Positions 1-5,567 of a stretch of 11,359 nt of DNA are shown in pieces. The stretch comes from VFMC01 sp044359565 (GTDB taxonomy: Bacteria > Actinomycetota > Acidimicrobiia > Acidimicrobiales > Ilumatobacteraceae), in NCBI GenBank assembly GCA_044359565.1, contig JBIKLX010000099.1, positions 1 to 11,359 on the forward strand. Direction: 5' to 3'. The position numbers were made by a program, and so were the translations under genes. The notes beneath the pieces are model-generated. The model searched no databases. It saw nothing but the letters and a program-made list of their open reading frames with translations, and was not told the origin of the DNA. Within the stretch, counting starts at the first letter, position 1. Every line of letters starts with the position of its first letter.

Positions 1-60
1 GACGATCAAGAGCAAACCGTCGCCGCATTCTCACCCAGCCTTGGAACCCGACGCCACTGA
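1..60 (+). CDS. Possible C-terminal end of a plus-strand gene (partial)
   Basis: Reading frame 1 is open from the window edge to a TGA at 58-60 and ends in SPSLGTRRH. No domain is recognisable in 19 residues. The only support is position: the stop lies 8 nt before repeat A1, as the stops of the plus-strand CMD and APH genes lie 9 and 14 nt before A3 and A7. Chance openness over 60 bases is quite possible, so this is a weak call. Confidence 0.2.
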   Translation, partial: DDQEQTVAAFSPSLGTRRH

Positions 61-68
61 CTTCGCCC

Positions 69-84
69 TGCCCCCTACCGCCGG
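69..84 (+). repeat. Intergenic repeat A1 (putative cassette recombination site)
   Basis: Sequence TGCCCCCTACCGCCGG, the consensus form of the nine-copy repeat. It lies 44 nt beyond the stop codon (129-131) of the minus-strand VOC gene. GCCCCC at 70-75 can pair with GGGGGC at 91-96, giving a short stem around the conserved TACCGCCGG. Confidence 0.8.
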
Positions 85-128
85 CTCCGTGGGGGCTATC
101 TGAGCGGGGCTGAGGGGAAGGCCCCCCA

Positions 129-464
129 CTACGTCTCTTCGACTGCGCCGATACGGAGGCGATTCCCACACGGATCGGTGAGCTCGATCTCGCGTCCCCA
201 AGGCTGCGACTCGATCCGTACTTCGAACTCGGCGGCAATGGCCTCGATCTCATCGACGTAGAAGTAGGCAACGGACCCCGGCGGCGCGTCACCCGTGTGT
301 TCAGACAGGTGGAGGTGGACATCGCCGCGCTGAAGAAAGACGTAGAGCGGGAACCCGGGCTCGAACTGGTGCTCACCCATTACATCGAAGCCCAGGCGCG
401 AGTACCAGGCGGCTACGTCGCGGGCACGGTCTACACGGAAGATCGGGATCAACTCTTCGGACAC
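129..464 (-). CDS. VOC-superfamily protein, bleomycin-resistance-protein-like
   Basis: A 111-residue single-domain protein of the vicinal oxygen chelate fold (glyoxalase / bleomycin resistance / dioxygenase). It opens with LIPIFRVDRARDVAAWYSRLGF, the usual first beta strand and helix (residues 5-26). It continues with the VHLHLSEHTGDA segment (49-60) and ends with the diagnostic WGREIELTDPCGNRLRIG motif (89-106). Members of this branch bind bleomycin-type drugs as dimers without catalysis; the exact ligand cannot be told here. The GTG at 462-464 is chosen because GGGAG lies 9 nt upstream and the domain begins at once; the frame could extend upstream to 521, across repeat A2. The gene sits alone between A2 and A1, with no metal-ligand analysis possible beyond E95. 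Family call is strong; drug resistance is inference. Confidence 0.88.
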   Translation of the reverse strand: MSEELIPIFRVDRARDVAAWYSRLGFDVMGEHQFEPGFPLYVFLQRGDVHLHLSEHTGDAPPGSVAYFYVDEIEAIAAEFEVRIESQPWGREIELTDPCGNRLRIGAVEET

Positions 465-487
465 GGCATCACACTCCCACAAGGCAC

Positions 488-504
488 TGCCCCCATACCG
501 CCGG
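488..504 (+). repeat. Intergenic repeat A2
   Basis: Sequence TGCCCCCATACCGCCGG, one base longer than the consensus. It lies between the start of the VOC gene (464) and the stop of the Nudix gene (532-534), both on the minus strand. GCCCCCAT at 489-496 can pair imperfectly with ATGGGTCGGC at 536-545, which overlaps the Nudix stop codon, leaving a two-base bulge. Confidence 0.75.
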
Positions 505-531
505 TTGGTTCTCCTACCCACTCTGCTTCCA

Positions 532-1035
532 TCAGATGGGTCGGCGCTGATCCTCCAAGTACGTCCCTGCCGAAGCAGGTCGCATCACTGCCTCGAGCCG
601 CCGGGCCACTCGTTTGTCGAGCATTACAACGGCCTCTTCGATCGACACGAAGCGGCACTCCGACAGCTCGTCGGGATCAAGACGAATCGACGCCAGCGTC
701 CCACCGTCGAGCCGCCCGACGTCGAAAAGGAACATCAAGCTCTCGAGGTACTCCCCTGTCGAGGAGTTGTAGTCGACACAGAGCATCTCACCCGCAAGCA
801 CACTGAGCTGAAGCTCCTCAGCGATCTCGCGCTCACACGCAGCTCTCGGAGACTCCCCATTCTCCACCGCTCCACCAGGCAGCTCCCACCCTGACTTGTA
901 GACGGGTTTGACGACCAGGATCTCTCCAGACTCGTTGCGAATCAACGCTCCCGCCCCCATGCGCTTCGCAGATAGCGACCGCTGGTACGCAACGCTCTCG
1001 CCCTCGTGGGACCGTTCACCGTCTGCGTCCACCAT
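532..1035 (-). CDS. Nudix hydrolase
   Basis: A 167-residue Nudix-fold hydrolase, expected to cleave a nucleoside diphosphate linked to another group; the substrate cannot be read from the sequence. The Nudix box is complete in its catalytic residues: GGAVENGESPRAACEREIAEE, matching G-x5-E-x7-REuxEE, which binds the divalent metal. The small residue that normally follows (usually Gly) is Gln here (EELQL). A conserved upstream part, GAGALIRNESGEILVVKP, forms the first strands. The ATG at 1035 is preferred: AACGTA at 1043-1048 reads TACGTT on the minus strand 7 nt before it and could be a -10 box for a leaderless message. The N-terminal 25 residues before the domain are poorly conserved in type, so a later ATG (RMGAG) is possible. 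It ends next to A2, at the 3' end of the A2-A3 segment as read on the minus strand. Confidence 0.88.
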   Translation of the reverse strand: MVDADGERSHEGESVAYQRSLSAKRMGAGALIRNESGEILVVKPVYKSGWELPGGAVENGESPRAACEREIAEELQLSVLAGEMLCVDYNSSTGEYLESLMFLFDVGRLDGGTLASIRLDPDELSECRFVSIEEAVVMLDKRVARRLEAVMRPASAGTYLEDQRRPI

Positions 1036-1070
1036 CGGGTGCAACGTAGCGCGACCCGCGCGTCCCCAAA

Positions 1071-1098
1071 CGCCGGGTTGACGCCGGGTTGACGCCAG
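1071..1098 (+). repeat. Short tandem repeat, 11-bp unit x 2 plus partial
   Basis: CGCCGGGTTGA occurs at 1071-1081 and 1082-1092 and is followed by CGCCAG. It fills the gap between the HxlR stop (1106) and the presumed Nudix promoter. It may be slippage or an operator for the Nudix gene; nothing in the sequence decides this. Confidence 0.6.
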
Positions 1099-1105
1099 TC
1101 GACGG

Positions 1106-1447
1106 TCAGGCGTCCAAGGCTCTCGACCACCGGCGCGCCCAAGCGTCGAGCGGCTGCAGCGAGTCGCCGAGTTCACGGCCGAGCTTGGTGAGGTCGTAGT
1201 CGCCGCTCTCGGTCTGCACGACGAGTGATGCATCGACCAGGTCTCGCAAACGTTCGTACAGCACGCTCGACGAGAGGCCCTCGCACGCCGCCAAGAGCGC
1301 ACGGGCACCGACCGGGCCCGCTCGCAACTCCCAGAGCACTCGCAGCGTCCACCGGCGGCCCAGAAGATCCATGGCGGCCATCAGCGGACGGCCGGTCGTC
1401 GATCCTCGGACCGGACGGCCAGGAACGGAACGGGGGCGAGAGCTCAT
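1106..1447 (-). CDS. HxlR-family winged-helix transcriptional regulator
   Basis: A 113-residue DNA-binding protein of the HxlR family. The typical opening LLGRRWTLRVLWELRAGPVGARAL (residues 28-51) is followed by the recognition-helix region LSSSVLYERLRDLVDASLV and the wing with YDLTKLGREL. Many family members sense electrophiles or oxidants through an N-terminal cysteine. Here the only cysteine is C55, inside the helical DNA-binding domain, so a thiol switch of the YodB/HypR kind is not supported. The ATG at 1447 is chosen; a longer frame to 1492 lacks family character. It is divergent from the CMD-family gene at 1548, the classic layout of a regulator and its target, with inverted repeats in the 100-nt gap. 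Family call is firm and its control of the neighbour is likely. Confidence 0.88.
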   Translation of the reverse strand: MSSRPRSVPGRPVRGSTTGRPLMAAMDLLGRRWTLRVLWELRAGPVGARALLAACEGLSSSVLYERLRDLVDASLVVQTESGDYDLTKLGRELGDSLQPLDAWARRWSRALDA

Positions 1448-1471
1448 CGCGAATGACGCCGCAGCTGTTGG

Positions 1472-1499
1472 TTGACGTTTCTGATTCCGCAACGATACC
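1472..1499 (+). promoter_or_regulatory. Possible promoter for the CMD-family gene
   Basis: TTGACG (1472-1477) and GATACC (1494-1499) are spaced 16 bp apart, placing a start point near 1506, just before the inverted repeat at 1509-1529. The -10 element is weak, so the assignment is tentative. Confidence 0.4.
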
Positions 1500-1529
1500 C
1501 TGCCCCCAGTGTTTCGATTTCAGAAACAC
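1477..1529. promoter_or_regulatory. Inverted repeats in the HxlR/CMD divergent gap, candidate operators
   Basis: GTGTTTC (1509-1515) and GAAACAC (1523-1529) form a 7-bp inverted repeat with a 7-nt spacer. A further GTTTCTGA (1477-1484) is the exact reverse complement of TCAGAAAC (1520-1527). Dyads of this kind between a HxlR gene and its divergent target are the expected binding sites for a dimeric winged-helix repressor. They lie between the likely start point and the CMD ribosome binding site, so bound protein would block transcription. Confidence 0.6.
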
Positions 1530-1547
1530 GTGGAGCAAGAGGGAACC

Positions 1548-2108
1548 ATGAGCCGAATCGAACCCGTCCACCCGCCCTACGACAGTGACGTCGCCGCCCG
1601 ACTCGACCTGATGATGCCGGACGGCGTTCCACCGATCGGTCTGTTCCGAACGTTCGTGCGCAACCTGCCGATGGCCACAGCCATGGGCGCCTGGGGCGGC
1701 TACGAGCTCAGCAAACGGCTGTCACTCACCATGAGAGACCGAGAGATCGTGATCGATCGCACGTGCGCGAGATGCCGCTGCGAATACGAGTGGGGTGTTC
1801 ACATCGCCTTCTTCGCCGATCGAGTCGGCCTCAGCCACCCTCAGATCAGATCGATCACCCACGGCGATGCCACGGACGCGTGCTGGACCGACGATCGAGA
1901 CCGGGTGCTGATCGAGGCGACGGACGCCTTGCACGACGGCGCAGACATCGACGACAGCTTGTGGCAGCGATTGCACGCGCACTTCTCCGAAGAGCAGGCC
2001 CTCGACCTCTTCATGCTCGCCGGCTGGTACCACGCAATCAGCTACGCAGCCAATGGCGCACGGGTCGACACGGAGCCGGGTGCCCCAACCTTCGCCGACT
2101 ACAGCTGA
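1548..2108 (+). CDS. Carboxymuconolactone decarboxylase (AhpD-like) family protein
   Basis: A 186-residue helical protein of the CMD/AhpD superfamily. The core motif RTCARCRCEYEWGVHIAFF (residues 71-89) holds a C73-x-x-C76 pair, the E-Y-E-W signature (79-82) and H85, the residues used for redox or decarboxylase chemistry in this superfamily. The C-terminal helix has the usual LFMLAGWYHAISYAANG. A thiol-dependent peroxidase or a reaction on a quinone or lactone is possible; the substrate is unknown. The ATG at 1548 follows AGAGGG (1538-1543) by 4 nt. It is divergent from the HxlR gene at 1447 and is probably controlled by it. The stop (2106-2108) lies 9 nt before repeat A3, so no terminator separates gene and repeat. 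Confidence 0.87.
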   Translation: MSRIEPVHPPYDSDVAARLDLMMPDGVPPIGLFRTFVRNLPMATAMGAWGGYELSKRLSLTMRDREIVIDRTCARCRCEYEWGVHIAFFADRVGLSHPQIRSITHGDATDACWTDDRDRVLIEATDALHDGADIDDSLWQRLHAHFSEEQALDLFMLAGWYHAISYAANGARVDTEPGAPTFADYS

Positions 2109-2117
2109 ACACCGAAC

Positions 2118-2133
2118 TGTCACATACCGCCGG
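2118..2133 (+). repeat. Intergenic repeat A3 (divergent copy)
   Basis: Sequence TGTCACATACCGCCGG; the 3' half ATACCGCCGG matches exactly and the 5' half has TGTCAC for TGCCCC. It lies 9 nt after the CMD stop. No clear complementary partner was seen on either side. Confidence 0.65.
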
Positions 2134-2210
2134 GACGGCAGCATCGAACGGCACCTATGCCACACACCCGCGTGCGTGGGCTCCCGCCTCGTGTCGGTCG
2201 TTACACGCTC

Positions 2211-2256
2211 TCCGAGGGACCCCGCCAGCCTCACTCGATCACCGGAATGTCTACAG
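2211..2256 (+). repeat. Intergenic repeat B1 (right half intact)
   Basis: Positions 2224-2248 are identical over 25 nt to 3421-3445 (B3), and similarity continues to 2256. The left part (CCGAGGGACCCC) is only loosely like B3's left part. CGAGGG and CACTCG at its ends can form an imperfect stem. The 77 nt between A3 and B1 hold no gene that I can support. Confidence 0.7.
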
Positions 2257-2288
2257 CTCTGGGCGGGTCACACTGCGAGGATTGTCGA

Positions 2289-2675
2289 ATGGCGCTCACC
2301 ATTGACTGTGTTCTCATCGACTGCGTCGACCTTGACGCTATGACGACCTTCTGGTGCGACGCGCTCGGCCTCGAGCACGTGTGGACCGGACCGTCCGGGG
2401 GACATTTGCTCGCAGCGACAGACGGGTCCGGCCGTCGGCTTGGTCTGATGCCTGGCCACGACGGCAAGACCGCGAAGAACCGAGTGCACTTCGATCTTCG
2501 TCCCGATGATCAGCAGGCGGAAGTCGAGCGGCTCCAGAGTCTCGGGGCGCGTCGAATCGACATTGGACAAACTGACGTCACATGGGTCGTCATGGCGGAC
2601 CCTGAGGGGAACGAGTTCTGCGTATTGCGCTCGCTCGAACAGAAGGCGAGGGACCAAGCCGATCGAGGCCAGTGA
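2289..2675 (+). CDS. VOC-superfamily protein, Glyoxalase_6 type
   Basis: A 128-residue single-domain VOC protein. It begins with DCVLIDCVDLDAMTTFWCDALG (residues 5-26), the pattern of the Glyoxalase_6 group common in actinobacteria. It ends with DVTWVVMADPEGNEFCVLR, the matching C-terminal signature. The middle has NRVHFDLRPDDQQAEVERLQSLGAR, the second beta-alpha-beta unit. The substrate of this group is generally unknown; glyoxalase activity should not be assumed. The ATG at 2289 follows GCGAGGA by 7 nt. It lies between B1 and B2, and is the only gene of that segment. With the half-sites at each end it looks like a movable unit of about 0.5 kb. It is on the plus strand, opposite to the GNAT and HIT genes beyond B2 and B3. 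Confidence 0.88.
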   Translation: MALTIDCVLIDCVDLDAMTTFWCDALGLEHVWTGPSGGHLLAATDGSGRRLGLMPGHDGKTAKNRVHFDLRPDDQQAEVERLQSLGARRIDIGQTDVTWVVMADPEGNEFCVLRSLEQKARDQADRGQ

Positions 2676-2720
2676 TCGCCGTCCGGCGGAGTACTGACCT
2701 CGGATGCCGTAGCCCTCACA

Positions 2721-2752
2721 AGGAGCGCCGAGTGCCCGCTCAGCACTTGCCC
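2721..2752 (+). repeat. Intergenic repeat B2 (left half intact)
   Basis: The 18 bases at 2721-2738 are identical to 3400-3417 (B3); the right part has diverged. CGAGTGC (2729-2735) and GCACTTG (2743-2749) form a 7-bp stem with one G-T pair and a 7-nt loop. The stem is thus kept although the bases of its right arm differ from B3. It lies about 35 nt beyond the stop of the minus-strand GNAT gene. Confidence 0.7.
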
Positions 2753-2784
2753 GTCAACCCGTACCCATCAGGCAGTTCGGCGTG

Positions 2785-3300
2785 CTATATCTCGTCGAAG
2801 GGGCGGGCGTACGTGAACGTGCCCCGGATGTCGGGGCGGTGCAGCGTGAGCGTCCGAACCTGGAAGTAGGGACCCCATACCGGTTCCGGTGCTGATACCC
2901 CGACTGTGTCGGATGCGATGAAGCCGAACCGCCGGTAGTAATCGGGTGATCCGAGGAGGCCAATGAGCGGTTCGCCGAGCGCATCCGCTGCGCCGATGGT
3001 GGCGTGCATCAGGGCAAGGCCGATTCCGCGGCCTTGATGCGAGGGCAGCACACCGATCGGACCCAGACCCAGAGCCGGCGTGTTTTCCACGTAGGCCCTG
3101 GTCGTCACCACGTGACCGACGATGCGGGAGTCGAGCTCGACCACGATCGAGAGTGCCGGGATCCAGCCGTCGCAGACCCGCAGGGAGTCAAGCAGTCGAG
3201 CTTCTACTGGTTCGCCGCGTGCATCCGGTCGACGGAAAGCAGCCACCTGAACCGCACGCGCCGCGGGCACGTCGGCCAACGTCTCTTGTCTCACGATCAC
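2785..3300 (-). CDS. GNAT-family N-acetyltransferase
   Basis: A 171-residue GCN5-related acetyltransferase that would transfer acetyl from acetyl-CoA to an amine. The acetyl-CoA binding motif A is clear: LGLGPIGVLPSHQGRGIGLALM (78-98), with the pyrophosphate loop HQGRGIG. It is followed by LLGSPDYYRRFGF (115-127), the motif B region with the YY and RFGF typical of the YhbS-like branch. The acceptor is unknown. Start is uncertain: the GTG at 3298-3300 gives the usual VIVRQETLADV opening, while an in-frame GTG at 3322-3324 would add eight residues; neither has a strong ribosome binding site. It lies between B3 and B2 with its stop close to B2, and overlaps no other gene. Confidence 0.88.
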   Translation of the reverse strand: MIVRQETLADVPAARAVQVAAFRRPDARGEPVEARLLDSLRVCDGWIPALSIVVELDSRIVGHVVTTRAYVENTPALGLGPIGVLPSHQGRGIGLALMHATIGAADALGEPLIGLLGSPDYYRRFGFIASDTVGVSAPEPVWGPYFQVRTLTLHRPDIRGTFTYARPFDEI

Positions 3301-3399
3301 GTCACCAGCTTGTCCGACGCGCACCGTGAGGCCACCACGGTTTACGCACCGACGCTGGGGCCGTCATCGCCTCGACCTTCCAACCGGCCACGCGCAGCC

Positions 3400-3453
3400 A
3401 GGAGCGCCGAGTGCCCGATCGCCAGCCTCACTCGATCACCGGAATATCTCCAG
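3400..3453 (+). repeat. Intergenic repeat B3 (complete copy)
   Basis: It joins the 18-nt left half shared with B2 (3400-3417) to the 25-nt right half shared with B1 (3421-3445), with ATC between. CGAGTG (3408-3413) and CACTCG (3429-3434) form a perfect 6-bp stem. It lies in the gap between the GNAT start (3300) and the stop of the HIT gene (3468-3470). Confidence 0.75.
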
Positions 3454-3467
3454 TCAGGTATTGATCG

Positions 3468-3992
3468 TCAGACGAGACGGCCTCGCGCCGCAAGCTCGGC
3501 TCGAACAGCTGATGCGATGGCCGTGAGCTCCTCGGGGGTCCGCTTGAACCACACCCGGTTGGTGATGGCATAGCCGACGTACGGATCACCGGCAGCCCTC
3601 GGAAAGAGATGCATGTGCAGGTGCGGAATCGTGTTCCCGTGAATCTCGTAGTTCATCTTCGCGGGCCGAACCGCCCTCGCAAGTCCGCGAGCGACCGCCA
3701 TCGCCTCAGCGAAGAACGTGTCCCGGGCATCGTCGTCAAGATCGTACGGCTCGACTGCGTGCCGTTTGGTGCTCACGCAGACATACCCGGGCAACGTCGC
3801 ATCGACGGGTGCGGTGACCCAACACATGTCGGTTTCGGCGATGACCTCGTCCGACGGGGGACCTGGTCCTTGGCACCACGGACAGCCCGTTTCCGTCTGC
3901 ATGGCATCCCACTGTTCGGGGTTGTCGGCCCACAGCCTGCCGCTCGCGTTCGAGAGGATCGTGATCGACTCGCCGGAACTGTCAATGGCCAT
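3468..3992 (-). CDS. HIT-domain protein (histidine triad hydrolase/transferase)
   Basis: A 174-residue protein of the histidine triad superfamily, which acts on nucleotide-phosphate linkages. The triad is intact: IPHLHMHLFPR, with H124, H126 and H128. An N-terminal CPWC pair (C37, C40) suggests a structural zinc site as in GalT-like and some HIT proteins. The segment LPGYVCVSTKRHAVEPYDL matches the family core before the triad. The substrate is not predictable. The ATG at 3992 is preferred; an in-frame GTG at 4043 would add 17 residues and bring the start within 8 nt of the structured element at 4051-4121. It lies between A4 and B3, and no partner gene is apparent. Confidence 0.86.
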   Translation of the reverse strand: MAIDSSGESITILSNASGRLWADNPEQWDAMQTETGCPWCQGPGPPSDEVIAETDMCWVTAPVDATLPGYVCVSTKRHAVEPYDLDDDARDTFFAEAMAVARGLARAVRPAKMNYEIHGNTIPHLHMHLFPRAAGDPYVGYAITNRVWFKRTPEELTAIASAVRAELAARGRLV

Positions 3993-4050
3993 CCGCGCCA
4001 GAATGCCCACTAGGGGCGCAGAACGCAAGGCACTATCGAACACAGATCAT

Positions 4051-4121
4051 CCGGTAGGGGCGCGTTACGCAAGAGCGCTTGCCGAGCAGATCAACTCATC
4101 TGCACTGCCCCATACCGCCGG
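4051..4121 (+). repeat. Repeat A4 with structured upstream arm (71 nt)
   Basis: The repeat itself is TGCCCCATACCGCCGG at 4106-4121. CCGGTAGGGGC at 4051-4061 is nearly its reverse complement. Between these arms are GCAAG/CTTGC (4069-4073 and 4078-4082) and GCAGAT/ATCTGC (4086-4091 and 4098-4103), each closing a small loop. The whole could fold as an outer stem with two inner hairpins. An alternative partner, ATGGTGC at 4199-4205, lies just after the vapC stop and pairs with GCCCCAT at 4107-4113 with one mismatch. Confidence 0.7.
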
Positions 4122-4123
4122 CA

Positions 4124-4139
4124 CGGTCACACGACCGTT
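4124..4139. terminator. Hairpin downstream of vapC, possible terminator
   Basis: ACGGTC and GACCGT form a perfect 6-bp stem around ACAC, some 70 nt past the vapC stop. There is no run of T on the minus strand, so it is not a classical intrinsic terminator; it may instead be part of site A4. Confidence 0.3.
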
Positions 4140-4210
4140 TCCCGCGAGAAATCGGAAGGCGCACTGCAACAGGCGGCCGTGACGGAGACGGGAGCGTGAT
4201 GGTGCGGAAG

Positions 4211-4624
4211 TCACAGGGTCGTGATGGTGGTGACGAAGCCGAGCTTTCGAGCGGTCGGCCATCGACGGTCGGTGGTGATGAGTCGATCCGCTTCGGCGTG
4301 AGCGGCGGTCGCGATGACGAGCGCGTCGGGGAGCCGAACCGAGGTGTGCTTGGCGCGGATGCTCGCAGCGAATCGGGCGATGTCTGCGGAGAGGTCCACG
4401 ACCTCGATCGGAAGCCGGGCGAAGAGCTCGTTCACGGTGTCGACGGCGCTTCGGCCACGACGCGAAGGGCCCACGAGGCATTCGGCAAACGCTGAGGCGG
4501 CCATGGCCATCCGATCTCCGGATCGGATGGCCCCAGCGAGGGCGTCGGTGGCCGATTCGTGGTGTGCGTCGGTGGTGTCCAGCAGCCCGATGACGACGCC
4601 AGCGTCGAGGTGGATCAGTCCCAT
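4211..4624 (-). CDS. vapC: VapC-type PIN-domain toxin ribonuclease
   Basis: A 137-residue PIN-domain endoribonuclease, the toxin of a type II toxin-antitoxin pair. The acidic residues that hold the magnesium ions are all present: D7 in IHLDAGVVIGLL, E48 in AFAECLVG, D100 in RLPDALVIATA and D119 in ITTDRRW. Length is normal for VapC. The ATG (4622-4624) overlaps the end of vapB by 10 nt, so the two are translationally coupled. Family members cleave tRNAs or rRNA; the target here is unknown. As the last gene before A4 on the minus strand, the operon fills the whole A5-A4 segment. Toxin-antitoxin pairs are frequent in cassette arrays, where they are thought to stabilise the array. Confidence 0.92.
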   Translation of the reverse strand: MGLIHLDAGVVIGLLDTTDAHHESATDALAGAIRSGDRMAMAASAFAECLVGPSRRGRSAVDTVNELFARLPIEVVDLSADIARFAASIRAKHTSVRLPDALVIATAAHAEADRLITTDRRWPTARKLGFVTTITTL

Positions 4625-4860
4625 TCGTCTCGGAGAGTGTCGAGACCGGCGTCGGAGTAGGCGCCGGTGAGGGCACCGGCGAACTCGGACAACACGTCGT
4701 GTTCACGCTCCAGGATGACGCGGCCTGGTCCGTCGGCGCGGGCCACGAGGCGCTCGCCGGCTTCGAGTCCGGCGGCGCGTAGTTCTGCAACCGGGATGGT
4801 CACCTGATGCTTGGTGCTGATCGTCGTTGCCCCACGTCGACGTACCTTTACATTTGTCAT
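4615..4860 (-). CDS. vapB: VapB-type antitoxin, AbrB/MazE swapped-hairpin DNA-binding domain
   Basis: An 81-residue antitoxin. Its N-terminal domain, ATTISTKHQVTIPVAELRAAGLEAG, is the SpoVT/AbrB-type swapped-hairpin fold that binds the operator. Its C-terminal part (DVLSEFAGALTGAYSDAGLDTLRDEWD region) should wrap and inhibit VapC. The ATG at 4858-4860 is chosen because the promoter at 4868-4896 places the start of transcription on or next to it, a leaderless arrangement. A frame extending to 4896 would translate through the promoter. It overlaps vapC by 10 nt and is expected to repress its own promoter through the inverted repeat at 4843-4873. Confidence 0.9.
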   Translation of the reverse strand: MTNVKVRRRGATTISTKHQVTIPVAELRAAGLEAGERLVARADGPGRVILEREHDVLSEFAGALTGAYSDAGLDTLRDEWD

Positions 4861-4873
4861 GAGTGTAAAGGTA
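4843..4873. promoter_or_regulatory. vapBC operator, 10-bp perfect inverted repeat
   Basis: TACCTTTACA (4843-4852) and TGTAAAGGTA (4864-4873) form a perfect dyad with an 11-nt spacer. The right arm covers the -10 box and the left arm covers the first codons of vapB. This is where a VapB-VapC complex would be expected to bind. Confidence 0.8.
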
Positions 4874-4896
4874 ACCCCGATGACCGCGTATGACAA
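4868..4896 (-). promoter_or_regulatory. vapBC promoter
   Basis: On the minus strand TTGTCA (4896-4891) and TACCTT (4873-4868) are separated by exactly 17 bp. The start point would fall near 4860-4861, at the vapB ATG. The promoter lies entirely between repeat A5 and vapB, so the unit carries its own expression signal. Confidence 0.7.
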
Positions 4897-4905
4897 CGAC
4901 TGGGG

Positions 4906-4921
4906 CGCCCCCTACCGCCGG
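4906..4921 (+). repeat. Intergenic repeat A5
   Basis: Sequence CGCCCCCTACCGCCGG, with C for T at the first position. It overlaps the palindrome GGGGCGCCCC (4902-4911) and is followed by the palindrome GCAGCGCTGC (4923-4932). GCGGTGGGC at 4957-4965 could pair with part of it. It separates the vapB promoter from the downstream end of the VOC gene whose stop is at 5052. Confidence 0.75.
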
Positions 4922-5051
4922 TGCAGCGCTGCCCGATCCGTTCCGTCAATCGACTTGCGGTGGGCGTCGGTCTCAGGACCGAACGTGTTGTCCTTGGTTG
5001 CTGAGCACTGTTGTAAGCACCAGCGGGCGATCTGGGTAACTGTCCGAGTCG
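4922..5051. other. 130-nt gap after the VOC stop codon, no gene seen
   Basis: Apart from the short palindrome and possible partner arm of A5, I see no gene. On the minus strand this stretch is the space between the VOC stop and A5, the longest such spacer in the array. Confidence 0.5.
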
Positions 5052-5456
5052 TCATGGCGAAACGGCGGTGGCGACCTCGATCAGCGCGCCGTTCGGGTCG
5101 ATCACGTAGGCAACGGTCTGGCCCCATGGTTTGTCGATCGGGTCGACGTAGAGGCGAGCCCCCGCCGCGACTGCGCTCTTGGCGGTGGCGGCCACGTCTT
5201 CAGCGACAAGGGTGATCGAGACGCCAGGTGGGGGGCCGTTCGGGTCGAGGCGGGCCAATCCGCCGGCGGCGGACAGATTGGCCTCGCCCAGAGAGTTCGA
5301 CGCGAACGCGAGCGTGGTTTCCCCGGTGTCGAGTTCGCCGTAGTCGCCTTCTGGGGTCACGAAGCGCTCGGAGAGTCCGAATGCTGATTGGTAGAAGTCG
5401 AGGGTGGATCGGACGTCGTCGACGTAGAGGATCGTGTAGCCCAGCTTCACAGTCAT
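5052..5456 (-). CDS. VOC-superfamily protein, glyoxalase-like
   Basis: A 134-residue VOC protein. It opens with KLGYTILYVDDVRSTLDFYQSAFG (residues 4-27) and ends with KPWGQTVAYVIDPNGALIEVATAV, the two ends of paired beta-alpha-beta units. The central VSITLVAEDVAATAKSAVAAGAR is the start of the second unit. It resembles PhnB-like or general glyoxalase/dioxygenase-fold proteins whose substrates are mostly unknown. The ATG at 5456 has GGGAG 9 nt upstream. It is the third VOC protein in the window, and the three are of different subgroups (bleomycin-type, Glyoxalase_6 and this one), so they are not recent duplicates. The gene is the last one before A5 on the minus strand. Confidence 0.88.
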   Translation of the reverse strand: MTVKLGYTILYVDDVRSTLDFYQSAFGLSERFVTPEGDYGELDTGETTLAFASNSLGEANLSAAGGLARLDPNGPPPGVSITLVAEDVAATAKSAVAAGARLYVDPIDKPWGQTVAYVIDPNGALIEVATAVSP

Positions 5457-5567
5457 CGCGTATGTCTCCCAGGTTCAGCCGTTGTGCTCGTTCCTGGAGA
5501 ATACGCAAGGGCTGCGACAGCAGTGTGTCGGAGAGTGCGTCACCAGCCATCGGTTCCCAAACGTGCC

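Noticed and set aside
2224..3445. Insertion sequence or composite transposon bounded by the B repeats
   Set aside because: The copies are direct, not inverted, and no transposase lies between them.
4124..4139. Classical rho-independent terminator after vapC
   Set aside because: The stem is perfect but no T-run follows on the minus strand; listed only as a low-confidence hairpin.
4861..4896. Upstream extension of vapB by 12 residues
   Set aside because: It would place the start inside the -35 box and translate through the operator.
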